Positions 60,623 to 64,000 of a DNA stretch of 64,000 bases are shown here, in pieces. Below the pieces are notes generated by a model that ran no database searches, was not told the DNA's origin, and was given only the letters and a program-made list of their open reading frames with translations. Position 1 is the stretch's first letter; the number at the start of each line of letters is the position of its first letter. The position numbers were made by a program, and so were the translations under genes. The stretch covers positions 67,378,362 to 67,442,361 of the forward strand of contig CM031620.1 in assembly GCA_018398815.1 (NCBI GenBank), given 5' to 3'. The DNA is from Conus ventricosus (taxonomy: Eukaryota > Mollusca > Gastropoda > Neogastropoda > Conidae).

Positions 60623-61952
60623 ATAGAGAAAGGAAGTGATGGGTGTGGAGTAGTATGGTCAATGCCAAGTGCTGCAATGACATACCAAAACTGGGAATTC
60701 CCAGAAGATGAGAACTCTACATAACTAGACTGGCACATAATACAGTGATACTGATAGTGATATAAAGTTCTCAGGAAATGGAATTGTTGTCAAGAGGGTT
60801 TATGATTATCTCCACTTAATCAGTAACATTCCTATGAATAAATATGACACATCAAAGGAAAGTCTGCAACTTTGTTCTGAGCTTTGCCATTGGAAAGCGG
60901 AAATAGGTCAGCATCTTTCCACCCCAATCACACAGCTGTTCAGCACTCTAGAAGTTCTTCAAAGTACTAGCCAGTTTTCATGGTTTGTCTTGTCACTTGC
61001 TGCGACTGGCAAGCTCTGAGATACTTGAAAGTCACACACACAATACTACAAAATGCTTCTGGTCAGTGACTCTGACAGAGAAAAAATATCTGCCATTGTG
61101 GAAAATTTCAATGTGACCCCTTTTGTTGCTGGATAAAACTAAAAATTACGGCATTCTTGCAACTGCTCTCTTCTTCTCCCATACTTTTGTAGAATGCCAA
61201 TGCAATACTGCTCTGAAGAACTGTTTACCAGGTTCCTCAAATTCTGTTGTTTGTATGCCAAGGCCTGGCATTACTATTGTTCTTCATAGTAATATGAACA
61301 AGCAGAAGAAGAAAGGATATCTTCCCGCAAACATAGGAAGCTTGACATTGCATGGTTTATGCCAAGTGCCGTATATAAAAAACACACACACACAAAACTC
61401 CAGTGACTTTTTAGAATTTGATATTACTTGTAAAGGCCTACTGTAGGAAATATGGGATGAATATGAAAATAATAAATGAAAATAAATAAAGGAAAGTAAG
61501 CTATAATACAATGAACTAATAGGGTTTAAAAAGTATTTTTGTTCTGCACTTTTAGCGTCAATTCTACAGACCACGACATATGCGATCAAGATGGGAATAT
61601 TCAGTTGAAATTCGCTGTTGACAACTATTCGACTACAATGCTGAAAAAAAAAAAGAAAAAAGAAAAAGAAAAACGAGTCCGTTATCAGAATGTATAATCT
61701 CTCTGAATAAGGATCTTATTTAATCATGAGTTCTCCTACTGGACATACTTTGAAAAAATACTACCGTCTTTTTGGATGTATCCTCTGTGATATTCAACCC
61801 AAGTCCCCTGGCTGTTCCTTCTCTTTCTTCTTTTTCACTTTCTTTGGCTCCTCCGATTTGGCCAGAACGTCGCCTGGCATCATTTTCGATTTGGTTTTCT
61901 TCTTGCTTTTATCCTTTTTGGCGAAGAAATCGTCTAAACTTGAATCCGCCAT
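31223..61952 (-). CDS. cdv3: CDV3 homologue, spliced gene (whole coding span)
   Basis: The exons encode a protein of about 213 residues in the minimal model. In order it has an N-terminal [15 protein letters not shown] then a Lys-rich tract, the EWEDF...VDYTGLRIQ block, an acidic stretch ending in GPWN, a YVPPAQR then VDFPTLGG block, and a C-terminal [13 protein letters not shown]. This is the block order of animal CDV3 proteins (human about 258 residues), small cytoplasmic proteins of poorly known function first reported as up-regulated in carnitine-deficient hearts. All introns are GT-AG and exon phases join without frameshift from exon 2 to the stop. The junction of exons 1 and 2 is the one weak point. 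Introns of 6.9, 10.7, 8.2 and 4.2 kb are full of transposons. Confidence 0.88.
31626..33238. other. CDV3 intron 4 sequence, nothing recognised
   Basis: Short frames only (for example 31839-32084) with no recognisable motif. Confidence 0.5.
33239..33296. repeat. (GT)n microsatellite
   Basis: About 28 GT units with one GG break near 33261. Confidence 0.9.
33347..34060 (+). mobile_element. Decayed LINE reverse transcriptase fragment
   Basis: Plus-strand translation gives [20 protein letters not shown] (the FINDL-type segment before motif C) and, in a later frame, [32 protein letters not shown], the thumb region of a family of invertebrate LINE polymerases. The segment carrying the catalytic Asp pair appears deleted or scrambled, with several stops. 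Inserted antisense in CDV3 intron 4. Confidence 0.5.
34725..35162 (-). mobile_element. Penelope-like element GIY-YIG endonuclease fragment
   Basis: A 145-residue minus-strand frame contains [20 protein letters not shown] then [11 protein letters not shown]. The VVY..YIG pair, the C-x2-C between them and the downstream Arg are the layout of the endonuclease domain that ends Penelope-like retroelements. The reverse-transcriptase part is absent, so the copy is 5'-truncated. Same orientation as CDV3, within intron 4. Confidence 0.75.
35578..35788 (-). CDS. cdv3: CDV3 exon 4
   Basis: 211 bp. The acceptor is TTTTCTTTCAG and the donor is GTAAGA. It encodes [27 protein letters not shown], then [11 protein letters not shown]. 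The split Val (G|TT) fits exon 3 and the split Trp (TG|G) fits exon 5. Reading through the donor would give Trp then an immediate stop, so a short isoform ending here is conceivable. Confidence 0.92.
35790..36607. other. CDV3 intron 3 sequence, nothing recognised
   Basis: AT-rich sequence without recognisable coding or repeat structure. Confidence 0.5.
36608..36655. repeat. (GT)n-rich microsatellite
   Basis: GTGTGCGTGTACGTGTGCGT-type tract that abuts the broken end of the DIRS-like element. Confidence 0.85.
36656..37080 (-). pseudogene. Tyrosine recombinase N-terminal remnant (DIRS-like)
   Basis: Blocks [49 protein letters not shown] and [20 protein letters not shown] resemble the SAM-like DNA-binding domain and first catalytic-domain helices of DIRS/Ngaro recombinases. 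The Arg, His-x-x-Arg and Tyr active-site regions are missing. A G run near 36770-36781 marks a frameshift. Confidence 0.65.
37220..38205 (-). pseudogene. DIRS-like RNase H and downstream segment, frameshifted
   Basis: RNase H-like signatures are [11 protein letters not shown], then [16 protein letters not shown], then (after a frameshift) [15 protein letters not shown] and [16 protein letters not shown]. They continue into [15 protein letters not shown] and [20 protein letters not shown], the segment that follows RNase H in DIRS-like polyproteins. At least two frameshifts are present. Confidence 0.7.
38175..39131 (-). pseudogene. DIRS-like reverse transcriptase, catalytic residues altered
   Basis: Continuous frame of 318 residues. 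Recognisable blocks: [35 protein letters not shown] (motif A), [16 protein letters not shown] (motif B), [11 protein letters not shown] (motif C) and [12 protein letters not shown] relatives normally have S[IV]DLKDAYFH and LDDW, so here the Asp residues are Asn in motif A and in the second position of motif C. Polymerase activity is therefore not expected. Confidence 0.8.
39196..41423 (-). pseudogene. DIRS-like gag region with an expanded repeat
   Basis: Minus-strand frames 41423-41100, 41353-40919, 40896-40141 and 39636-39196 are Ser/Pro/Ala-rich and lie directly upstream of the polymerase, where gag sits in DIRS elements. One begins near [20 protein letters not shown]. Assignment rests on position and composition, because no gag motif is recognised. 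The middle is taken over by the 33-bp repeat. Confidence 0.4.
39490..40610. repeat. 33-bp G/C-skewed minisatellite in the DIRS gag region
   Basis: About 33 units of GGGGGGCTGAGGCTGTGTCT GCCCTACAACAGA, with a CTGTGCCTGCCC subtype on the right and some CTACCGC variants. Read on the minus strand each unit is 11 codons (theme [11 protein letters not shown]), so the repeat can extend a gag frame without breaking it. A pure G run follows at 40612-40632. Long frames on the plus strand here are artefacts. Confidence 0.9.
41772..42933 (-). mobile_element. Kolobok-like DNA element, TTAA TSD, THAP remnant
   Basis: The 1162-bp element has 28-bp terminal inverted repeats (AGGTCTACTTTAGAGGTTTT then CGATAATT) with one mismatch and is flanked by TTAA on both sides (41768-41771, 42934-42937). 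A minus-strand frame near 42660-42540 resembles a THAP finger. TTAA target sites together with a THAP domain point to the Kolobok superfamily. piggyBac shares TTAA but not THAP. No catalytic transposase domain is present. Two inverted arms of about 55 bp (42130-42184 and 42485-42539) form an internal fold-back. Confidence 0.7.
42540..42665 (-). pseudogene. THAP-like zinc finger remnant
   Basis: Minus-strand translation gives [20 protein letters not shown] then [20 protein letters not shown]. The Cys-start, H-x-FP and RKKW spacing are those of a THAP domain. The second Cys of the usual C-x(2-4)-C appears to be Tyr and the later C-x2-H is not found. The frame then runs into the internal inverted repeat. 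Confidence 0.5.
42938..44006. other. CDV3 intron 3 sequence, nothing recognised
   Basis: AT-rich, apparently unique sequence up to the donor of exon 3. Confidence 0.5.
44007..44131 (-). CDS. cdv3: CDV3 exon 3
   Basis: 125 bp. The acceptor is ATATTTTCAG and the donor is GTAAAT. It encodes a Glu/Gly-rich acidic stretch, then the conserved SGPWNTSG and a Pro-rich end APPPAPP. Enters in phase 2 and leaves in phase 1, matching both neighbours. Confidence 0.9.
44779..47664 (-). mobile_element. Decayed L2/CR1-like LINE with nested SINE
   Basis: Minus-strand blocks in order: an endonuclease C-terminal segment with [12 protein letters not shown] (about 47420), [10 protein letters not shown] (about 46500), reverse-transcriptase [20 protein letters not shown] and [17 protein letters not shown] (46300-46130), MFAGDTQL (motif C, about 45897; FADDTQL in relatives), the thumb region (45676-45281) and an (ATT)n 3' tail at 44779-44795. 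Frameshifts and stops are frequent. It lies in CDV3 intron 2, same orientation. Confidence 0.8.
46333..46434 (-). mobile_element. 5'-truncated SINE inserted in the LINE, 10-bp TSD
   Basis: Minus-strand sequence GGCGGGATAAAAAAGGGTCA through TCCGCAGGAGTATCAGCCTG CGTACGCAG matches the 3' part of the SINE at 22.17-22.61 kb and ends in an A-rich tail. It is flanked by ATGAAGGACC (46323-46332, 46435-46444). Skipping the insertion restores the LINE frame through [18 protein letters not shown]. Confidence 0.85.
47665..50330. other. CDV3 intron 2 sequence, nothing recognised
   Basis: AT-rich. A G run lies at about 49347-49364. No repeat family or coding block was recognised. Confidence 0.45.
50410..50650. 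repeat. 56-bp tandem repeat, four units
   Basis: AGACAGTCACACACATGTAT ACCCTTCATACAGTTTTCAT TTTCCAGATCTTTTTC repeated nearly perfectly, preceded by (CA)n tracts at 50350-50415. It is followed by long C and G runs (50678-50697, 50741-50761). Confidence 0.9.
50761..50865 (-). mobile_element. Short dispersed repeat copy
   Basis: Contains GATAATGTTGCTTATAGCCC, CCGACCGCAAAGGGCCACAT and CACCACGTTAAAATCAACTC, matching 15886-16000 and 18795-18905 in the same orientation and 25792-25844 in the opposite one. Confidence 0.65.
51205..51626. mobile_element. 422-bp hAT-like inverted-repeat element, 6-bp TSD
   Basis: The left end CAGAGCTGCCAACCTGC and the complement of the right end CATAGCTGCCAACTGC form the terminal inverted repeat. 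AAAACC flanks both sides (51199-51204 and 51627-51632). No transposase sequence was recognised. The interior has repeated CAGTAGCATTT-like motifs. It is a MITE-like non-autonomous element. Confidence 0.6.
51975..54520. mobile_element. Inverted-repeat element carrying a nested LINE
   Basis: ATCGAGGGTTGACTGCCGAA ACCTAGTATCTTG at 51992-52024 is matched in inverted orientation by CGAGATACTAGGTTTTGGCA GTCAATCCTCGAT at 54481-54513. Weaker copies of the same motif lie at 54146-54166 (direct) and 54239-54264 (inverted). The LINE at 52037-53900 lies between them. This looks like an unclassified DNA element split by the LINE. No protein was recognised outside the LINE. Confidence 0.45.
52037..53900 (-). 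mobile_element. L2/CR1-like LINE, best-preserved RT in the window
   Basis: Open from about 53894 to a TAA just below 52373, roughly 500 residues with a fully intact reverse transcriptase: [60 protein letters not shown] (motif A), [17 protein letters not shown] (motif B), [11 protein letters not shown] (motif C), [16 protein letters not shown] and the C-terminal [12 protein letters not shown] region. Catalytic Asp residues are present. The endonuclease is missing, so the copy is 5'-truncated. The 3' region carries AAGCGCTTTACAA-type sequence and ends in an (ATT)n tail at about 52039-52052. Within CDV3 intron 2, same strand. Confidence 0.9.
54861..54940 (-). CDS. cdv3: CDV3 exon 2
   Basis: 80 bp, encoding [20 protein letters not shown] then IQTLQV, the most conserved block of CDV3. 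The acceptor is ...CGTACAATCCAG and the donor is a consensus GTAAGT. The exon starts in phase 0 and ends with two bases (AA) that combine with the first G of exon 3 to give Lys. Confidence 0.9.
55552..55601 (-). CDS. cdv3: Candidate extra CDV3 linker exon
   Basis: Read on the minus strand, 55601-55552 encodes [16 protein letters not shown] after two bases, ending at AAG|GTAGAG. With the alternative exon 1 end (61799, phase 1) it would join both exon 1 and exon 2 in frame. A 24-bp version (55575-55552, acceptor GCTCAG) would fit the phase-0 exon 1 end. The acceptors have poor pyrimidine tracts, so this is only a suggestion. Confidence 0.25.
55760..56122 (-). mobile_element. Possible LINE fragment upstream of the RT core
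   Basis: The minus-strand frame includes [32 protein letters not shown]. This resembles the segment just before the reverse-transcriptase core of jockey-like LINEs (pattern V..LL..LK.NKA.GPDD.P.R.L). The adjacent sequence does not continue into a polymerase. Weak but specific resemblance. Confidence 0.4.
56123..59340. other. CDV3 intron 1 sequence, nothing recognised
   Basis: AT-rich. Open stretches on the minus strand at 56741-57400 have no recognisable motif and several stops. No repeats were noticed beyond short T runs. Confidence 0.45.
59371..59422. repeat. (CA)n microsatellite, interrupted
   Basis: CA repeats broken by CAACA twice. Confidence 0.9.
59654..60466. mobile_element. 813-bp hAT-like inverted-repeat element, 6-bp TSD
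   Basis: Begins CAGGGTTGCACATCC and ends GGATGTACAACCCTG, forming 15-bp inverted repeats with one mismatch. ATGGAT flanks both ends (59648-59653, 60467-60472). Subterminal regions repeat GAAGAGGACAAATGTCC (about 59729 and 60388) and variants of TGTCCGAT. No transposase frame was recognised. GC-rich internal segment 59930-60060. Confidence 0.7.
60511..60620. repeat. (AG)n microsatellite, about 110 bp
   Basis: Nearly pure AG with a few GGGG breaks near 60562-60577. Long frames of alternating Arg/Glu or Ser/Leu here are artefacts. Confidence 0.95.
60621..61793. other. CDV3 intron 1 sequence near exon 1, nothing recognised
   Basis: A plus-strand frame at 61123-61446 shows no known motif. An A-rich stretch lies at 61642-61675. 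Confidence 0.45.
61839..61952 (-). CDS. cdv3: CDV3 exon 1 (start codon)
   Basis: ATG at 61952 begins [19 protein letters not shown], the family's characteristic start, preceded in frame only by non-conserved sequence. Two donors are possible: GTGAAA after codon 38 (exon end 61839, phase 0, joins exon 2 in frame) or GTTGAA after TTGG (exon end 61799, phase 1, keeps the coding-like [13 protein letters not shown] but needs another exon before exon 2). The frame meets TGA at 61796-61794, so the exon ends before that. Confidence 0.8.
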
Positions 61953-62150
61953 GATTACTATGTGAGTGAATCTTACTGAACCGATATACTGTGAAACAAG
62001 AAACGAAGATCAACGTTTGAACCACACCAACTCAACAGCGTGTGACCTGTCGACTCCATGCGCATGCCGCAACTACCAGTGACGGAACAGGCTCGCAGTT
62101 AACTTCCTGTCATGCGGTCAAGAAGTTCGGGACCCTGTCAACTGGGCTTT
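61953..62150 (-). promoter_or_regulatory. cdv3: Likely CDV3 5' UTR and core promoter region
   Basis: Immediately upstream of the ATG. On the minus strand it contains CCGCATGACAGGAAGTTAAC (about 62097-62116) with an AGGAAGT core as bound by ETS-family factors, often seen in housekeeping promoters, and a GC-richer patch at 62040-62100. No TATA box is evident. The transcription start cannot be fixed. Confidence 0.3.
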
Positions 62151-62318
62151 TTAGAAAGACGATGATTTATTTTTTAAGTAAAACACACCAATTAAAAAAA
62201 AGAGAGAGGTTATGGAAGAAAGTATGAAAAAAAAGGAAAGAACAAGGAAGAAGTGAAATGGAGCTCCTGGGCTTACCTTCATTAAAAGCAAATACCACAA
62301 GACAGTATTTATTCACGG

Positions 62319-63521
62319 TGTTTGTAAATGATCTCCCTTGAATTAAAGAGTACATGTAAAACTTTTGCAGACGATACAAAACTTTATAACTCTCCGAAAT
62401 TGTATAAGGAATTACAAAAGGATATTGAAACATTAGTACAATGGTCTGATACTTGGAACGTATATCTTAATGCAGAAAAATGTAAAGTACTTCATATTGG
62501 AAAATCAAGCCGACAGAATGATTTTATAATGAAAACTGGGGACAAGGAAGTAAAAGTATCTAAATGTGAGGAAGAGAAAGACCTAGGTGTGACTTTCGAC
62601 AAAAATTTGCTTTTTGAGAAACATATTGCGAATAGTATTAACAAAGCCGACAGAATGATTGGAATAATAAAAAGAACCTTTACATTTATAGAAAAGGACA
62701 CTTTTTTATATATATAATTGTATCAAGCGTTAGTTAGACCTGCTCTTGAATATGGCAATACTGTATGGTTCCCAATGCTAAAGAGACAATCAGCAGCTGT
62801 AGAACAGATTCAAGAAGAGTAACAAAGATGATCCATAATATAAAGGACTGCTGATACCAGGAAAGATTCAAATATTTACAACTTCCAACACTTAAAGCAG
62901 GAAGAATAACAGGGACTTAATTGCTTCAAACATGTAAGATATTTTATGTTATTGATGATGTTGATAAAGCATGCTTTTTGTACTCCTCAGACAAATATAA
63001 CAAGAAACAGTGAAGATAAGATATTTAAACAATATTCCAGAACTCATTTGAGAAAATTTACATTTTCTAACAGAGTAACCATATTTTGGAAAGAATTAAC
63101 AACTAACATCAAACGTGCACCATGCCTTGGCTTAAGGCTGTGTCAGACCAATTGACATAGGCCAGAACACCAAGGCTACATCAAAATGTTGTTATGCTCT
63201 GCATAGTTATGTGGGGATTGTCTTCAGTCGTGACAAGCTCCTAGCATAACATTATCAGTCTCCCAAATCCCCCGAAGTCGGAGTGTGGCTGCCCATGTGG
63301 CGGGGTAATCAAAAACGGTCACACACGTAATGTTCTCATCCCCAGCTGATGCATTTGTGCCATAGTGTTCAAATACTTCGGCTGTTCGGATGATCCCTGG
63401 AGTCTTTTAGCCAGGGTACGACAACAACAACAACAAACGTGCACCCACTATTAATGTATTTAAGAACCTCCTAGACAAACATGAAGCAATAACTAAACTT
63501 GAATATGAATTTGATGGATAA
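62319..63521 (+). mobile_element. LINE reverse transcriptase 3' fragment with nested SINE
   Basis: Starts at VFVNDLP (about 62319), then after a stop TCKTFADDTKLYNS (motif C with intact FADD). It continues with DTWNVYLNAEKCKVLHIGKS, KDLGVTFDKNLLFEKHIANS and RMIGIIKRTFTF to a stop at 62715-62717. Further frameshifted blocks (YQALVRPALEYGNTVWFPML) continue to NIKRAP at 63121. The last 25 residues (TINVFKNLLDKHEAITKLEY EFDG) resume after a SINE insertion and end at TAA 63519-63521. 5'-truncated jockey/CR1-like LINE just upstream of CDV3, on the opposite strand. Confidence 0.8.
63122..63433 (+). mobile_element. SINE-like element with (CAA)n tail, 12-bp TSD
   Basis: About 312 bp inserted in the LINE tail and flanked by CAAACGTGCACC (63110-63121 and 63434-63445). 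The centre CCCCCGAAGTCGGAGTGTGG CTGCCCATGTGGCGGGGTAA is related to the centre of the SINE at 22.17-22.61 kb. The 5' head (ATGCCTTGGCTTAAGGCTGT) is not that tRNA head, and the 3' end is GGTACGACAACAACAACAA. Removal rejoins the LINE coding sequence in frame. Confidence 0.75.
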
Positions 63522-63558
63522 ATTAGACTGAGCTAGTGTACGACTGGACCAGCAAACA

Positions 63559-63576
63559 TTATATATATATATATAT

Positions 63577-63644
<68 letters not shown>
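63559..63644. repeat. (TA)n-(GA)n compound microsatellite
   Basis: About 20 bases of TA followed by about 64 bases of GA. Confidence 0.95.
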
Positions 63645-63646
<2 letters not shown>

Positions 63647-63877
63647 CACGTCTCCATGCAGTTTGGGCACCACTCCACAAAAGAAAAGCTTAGGCCAGAT
63701 AGTGCCTGCAGTAGCAAGCAGAAATAAAAAGGGAGTCATAAGACCCAGGCCACTGCTATTCCAACATTTATTTACTTGTGAATTTTCGCCCGACTTGGGC
63801 TTCTTCAAACAAGCTTCTGATCGTAACCCGAGCAGGGTAAAGCGACAATATCCACATGAAGAGAACAACTCACAGGC

Positions 63878-63904
63878 AAAAAAAAAAAAAAAAAAAAAAA
63901 AAAA
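63878..63904. repeat. Poly(A) tract
   Basis: About 26 A residues, followed by CACC and C-rich sequence. It could be the tail of an unrecognised retroposon. Confidence 0.7.
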
Positions 63905-63947
63905 CACCACACACCGCACTCACCACCTCCACACCCCATCTTACATA

Positions 63948-63950
<3 letters not shown>

Positions 63951-63992
<42 letters not shown>

Positions 63993-64000
63993 TCTCTCTC
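63951..64000. repeat. (TC)n microsatellite at window end
   Basis: TC units run to the last base, so the tract may continue outside the window. Confidence 0.95.

Noticed and set aside
60384..60738. Ser/Leu- and Arg/Glu-repeat proteins
   Set aside because: Simple translation of an (AG)n microsatellite.
61726..61965. Plus-strand frame over CDV3 exon 1
   Set aside because: Shadow of the minus-strand exon, whose [15 protein letters not shown] start is clearly the coding one.

Overview
The window is animal nuclear DNA, most likely from a marine mollusc (a gastropod is plausible but not proven). One spliced, intron-rich animal gene is recognisable. Almost everything else is transposon remnants, minisatellites and microsatellites. 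There are no bacterial features: no operons, no Shine-Dalgarno-led genes and no CRISPR array. Retroelements include L2/CR1-like, RTE-like and jockey-like LINEs, a DIRS-like tyrosine-recombinase retrotransposon, a Penelope-like element and tRNA-derived SINEs. DNA elements include hAT-like elements and a Kolobok-like element.

The one real gene is a CDV3 homologue on the minus strand, with coding ends at 61952 and 31223. Five coding exons could be placed from protein similarity, GT/AG splice sites and matching codon phase: 61952-61839 (3' end uncertain), 54940-54861, 44131-44007, 35788-35578 and 31334-31223. Introns of about 4 to 11 kb carry most of the identifiable transposons on the right-hand side. 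A linker exon near 55.6 kb is possible. The transcript's 3' UTR may run as far as a poly(A) signal at 20509-20504, but nearer sites are not excluded.

Left third (1-20 kb), no recognised gene: a 36-bp minisatellite (3.07-3.87 kb), a jockey-like LINE remnant (4.0-5.5 kb), a 53/65-bp minisatellite with a higher-order pattern (5.5-6.2 kb), a SINE (9.06-9.33 kb) and a 63-bp repeat (10.07-10.41 kb). From 11.46 to 18.64 kb there is a very large satellite domain that drifts from a 23-bp to a roughly 28-bp to a 26-33-bp period. A 610-bp hAT-like element inserted into it, an RTE LINE inserted into it, and a 2.9-kb block holding both was then tandemly duplicated.

Middle (20-44 kb): probable CDV3 3' UTR with a full-length SINE (22.17-22.61 kb), then introns 4 and 3. 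These hold a LINE fragment, a Penelope GIY-YIG fragment, a decayed DIRS-like element (36.66-41.4 kb) whose gag-like region contains an expanded 33-bp repeat, and a 1.16-kb TTAA-flanked Kolobok-like element with a THAP-like remnant.

Right (44-64 kb): introns 2 and 1 and the CDV3 5' region. These contain two L2/CR1-like LINEs (44.78-47.66 kb, interrupted by a SINE; 52.04-53.9 kb, the best-preserved reverse transcriptase here), two further terminal-inverted-repeat elements with 6-bp target duplications (51.2-51.6 and 59.65-60.47 kb), and a LINE fragment with a nested SINE (62.3-63.5 kb).

No wholly new system could be established. The most unusual items are the recurrent 6-bp-TSD elements, the repeat-bearing DIRS gag region, the Kolobok-like fold-back element, the satellite/transposon tandem duplication, and two SINE types that share a central domain. 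All similarity statements come from reading translations by eye. No database search was run.
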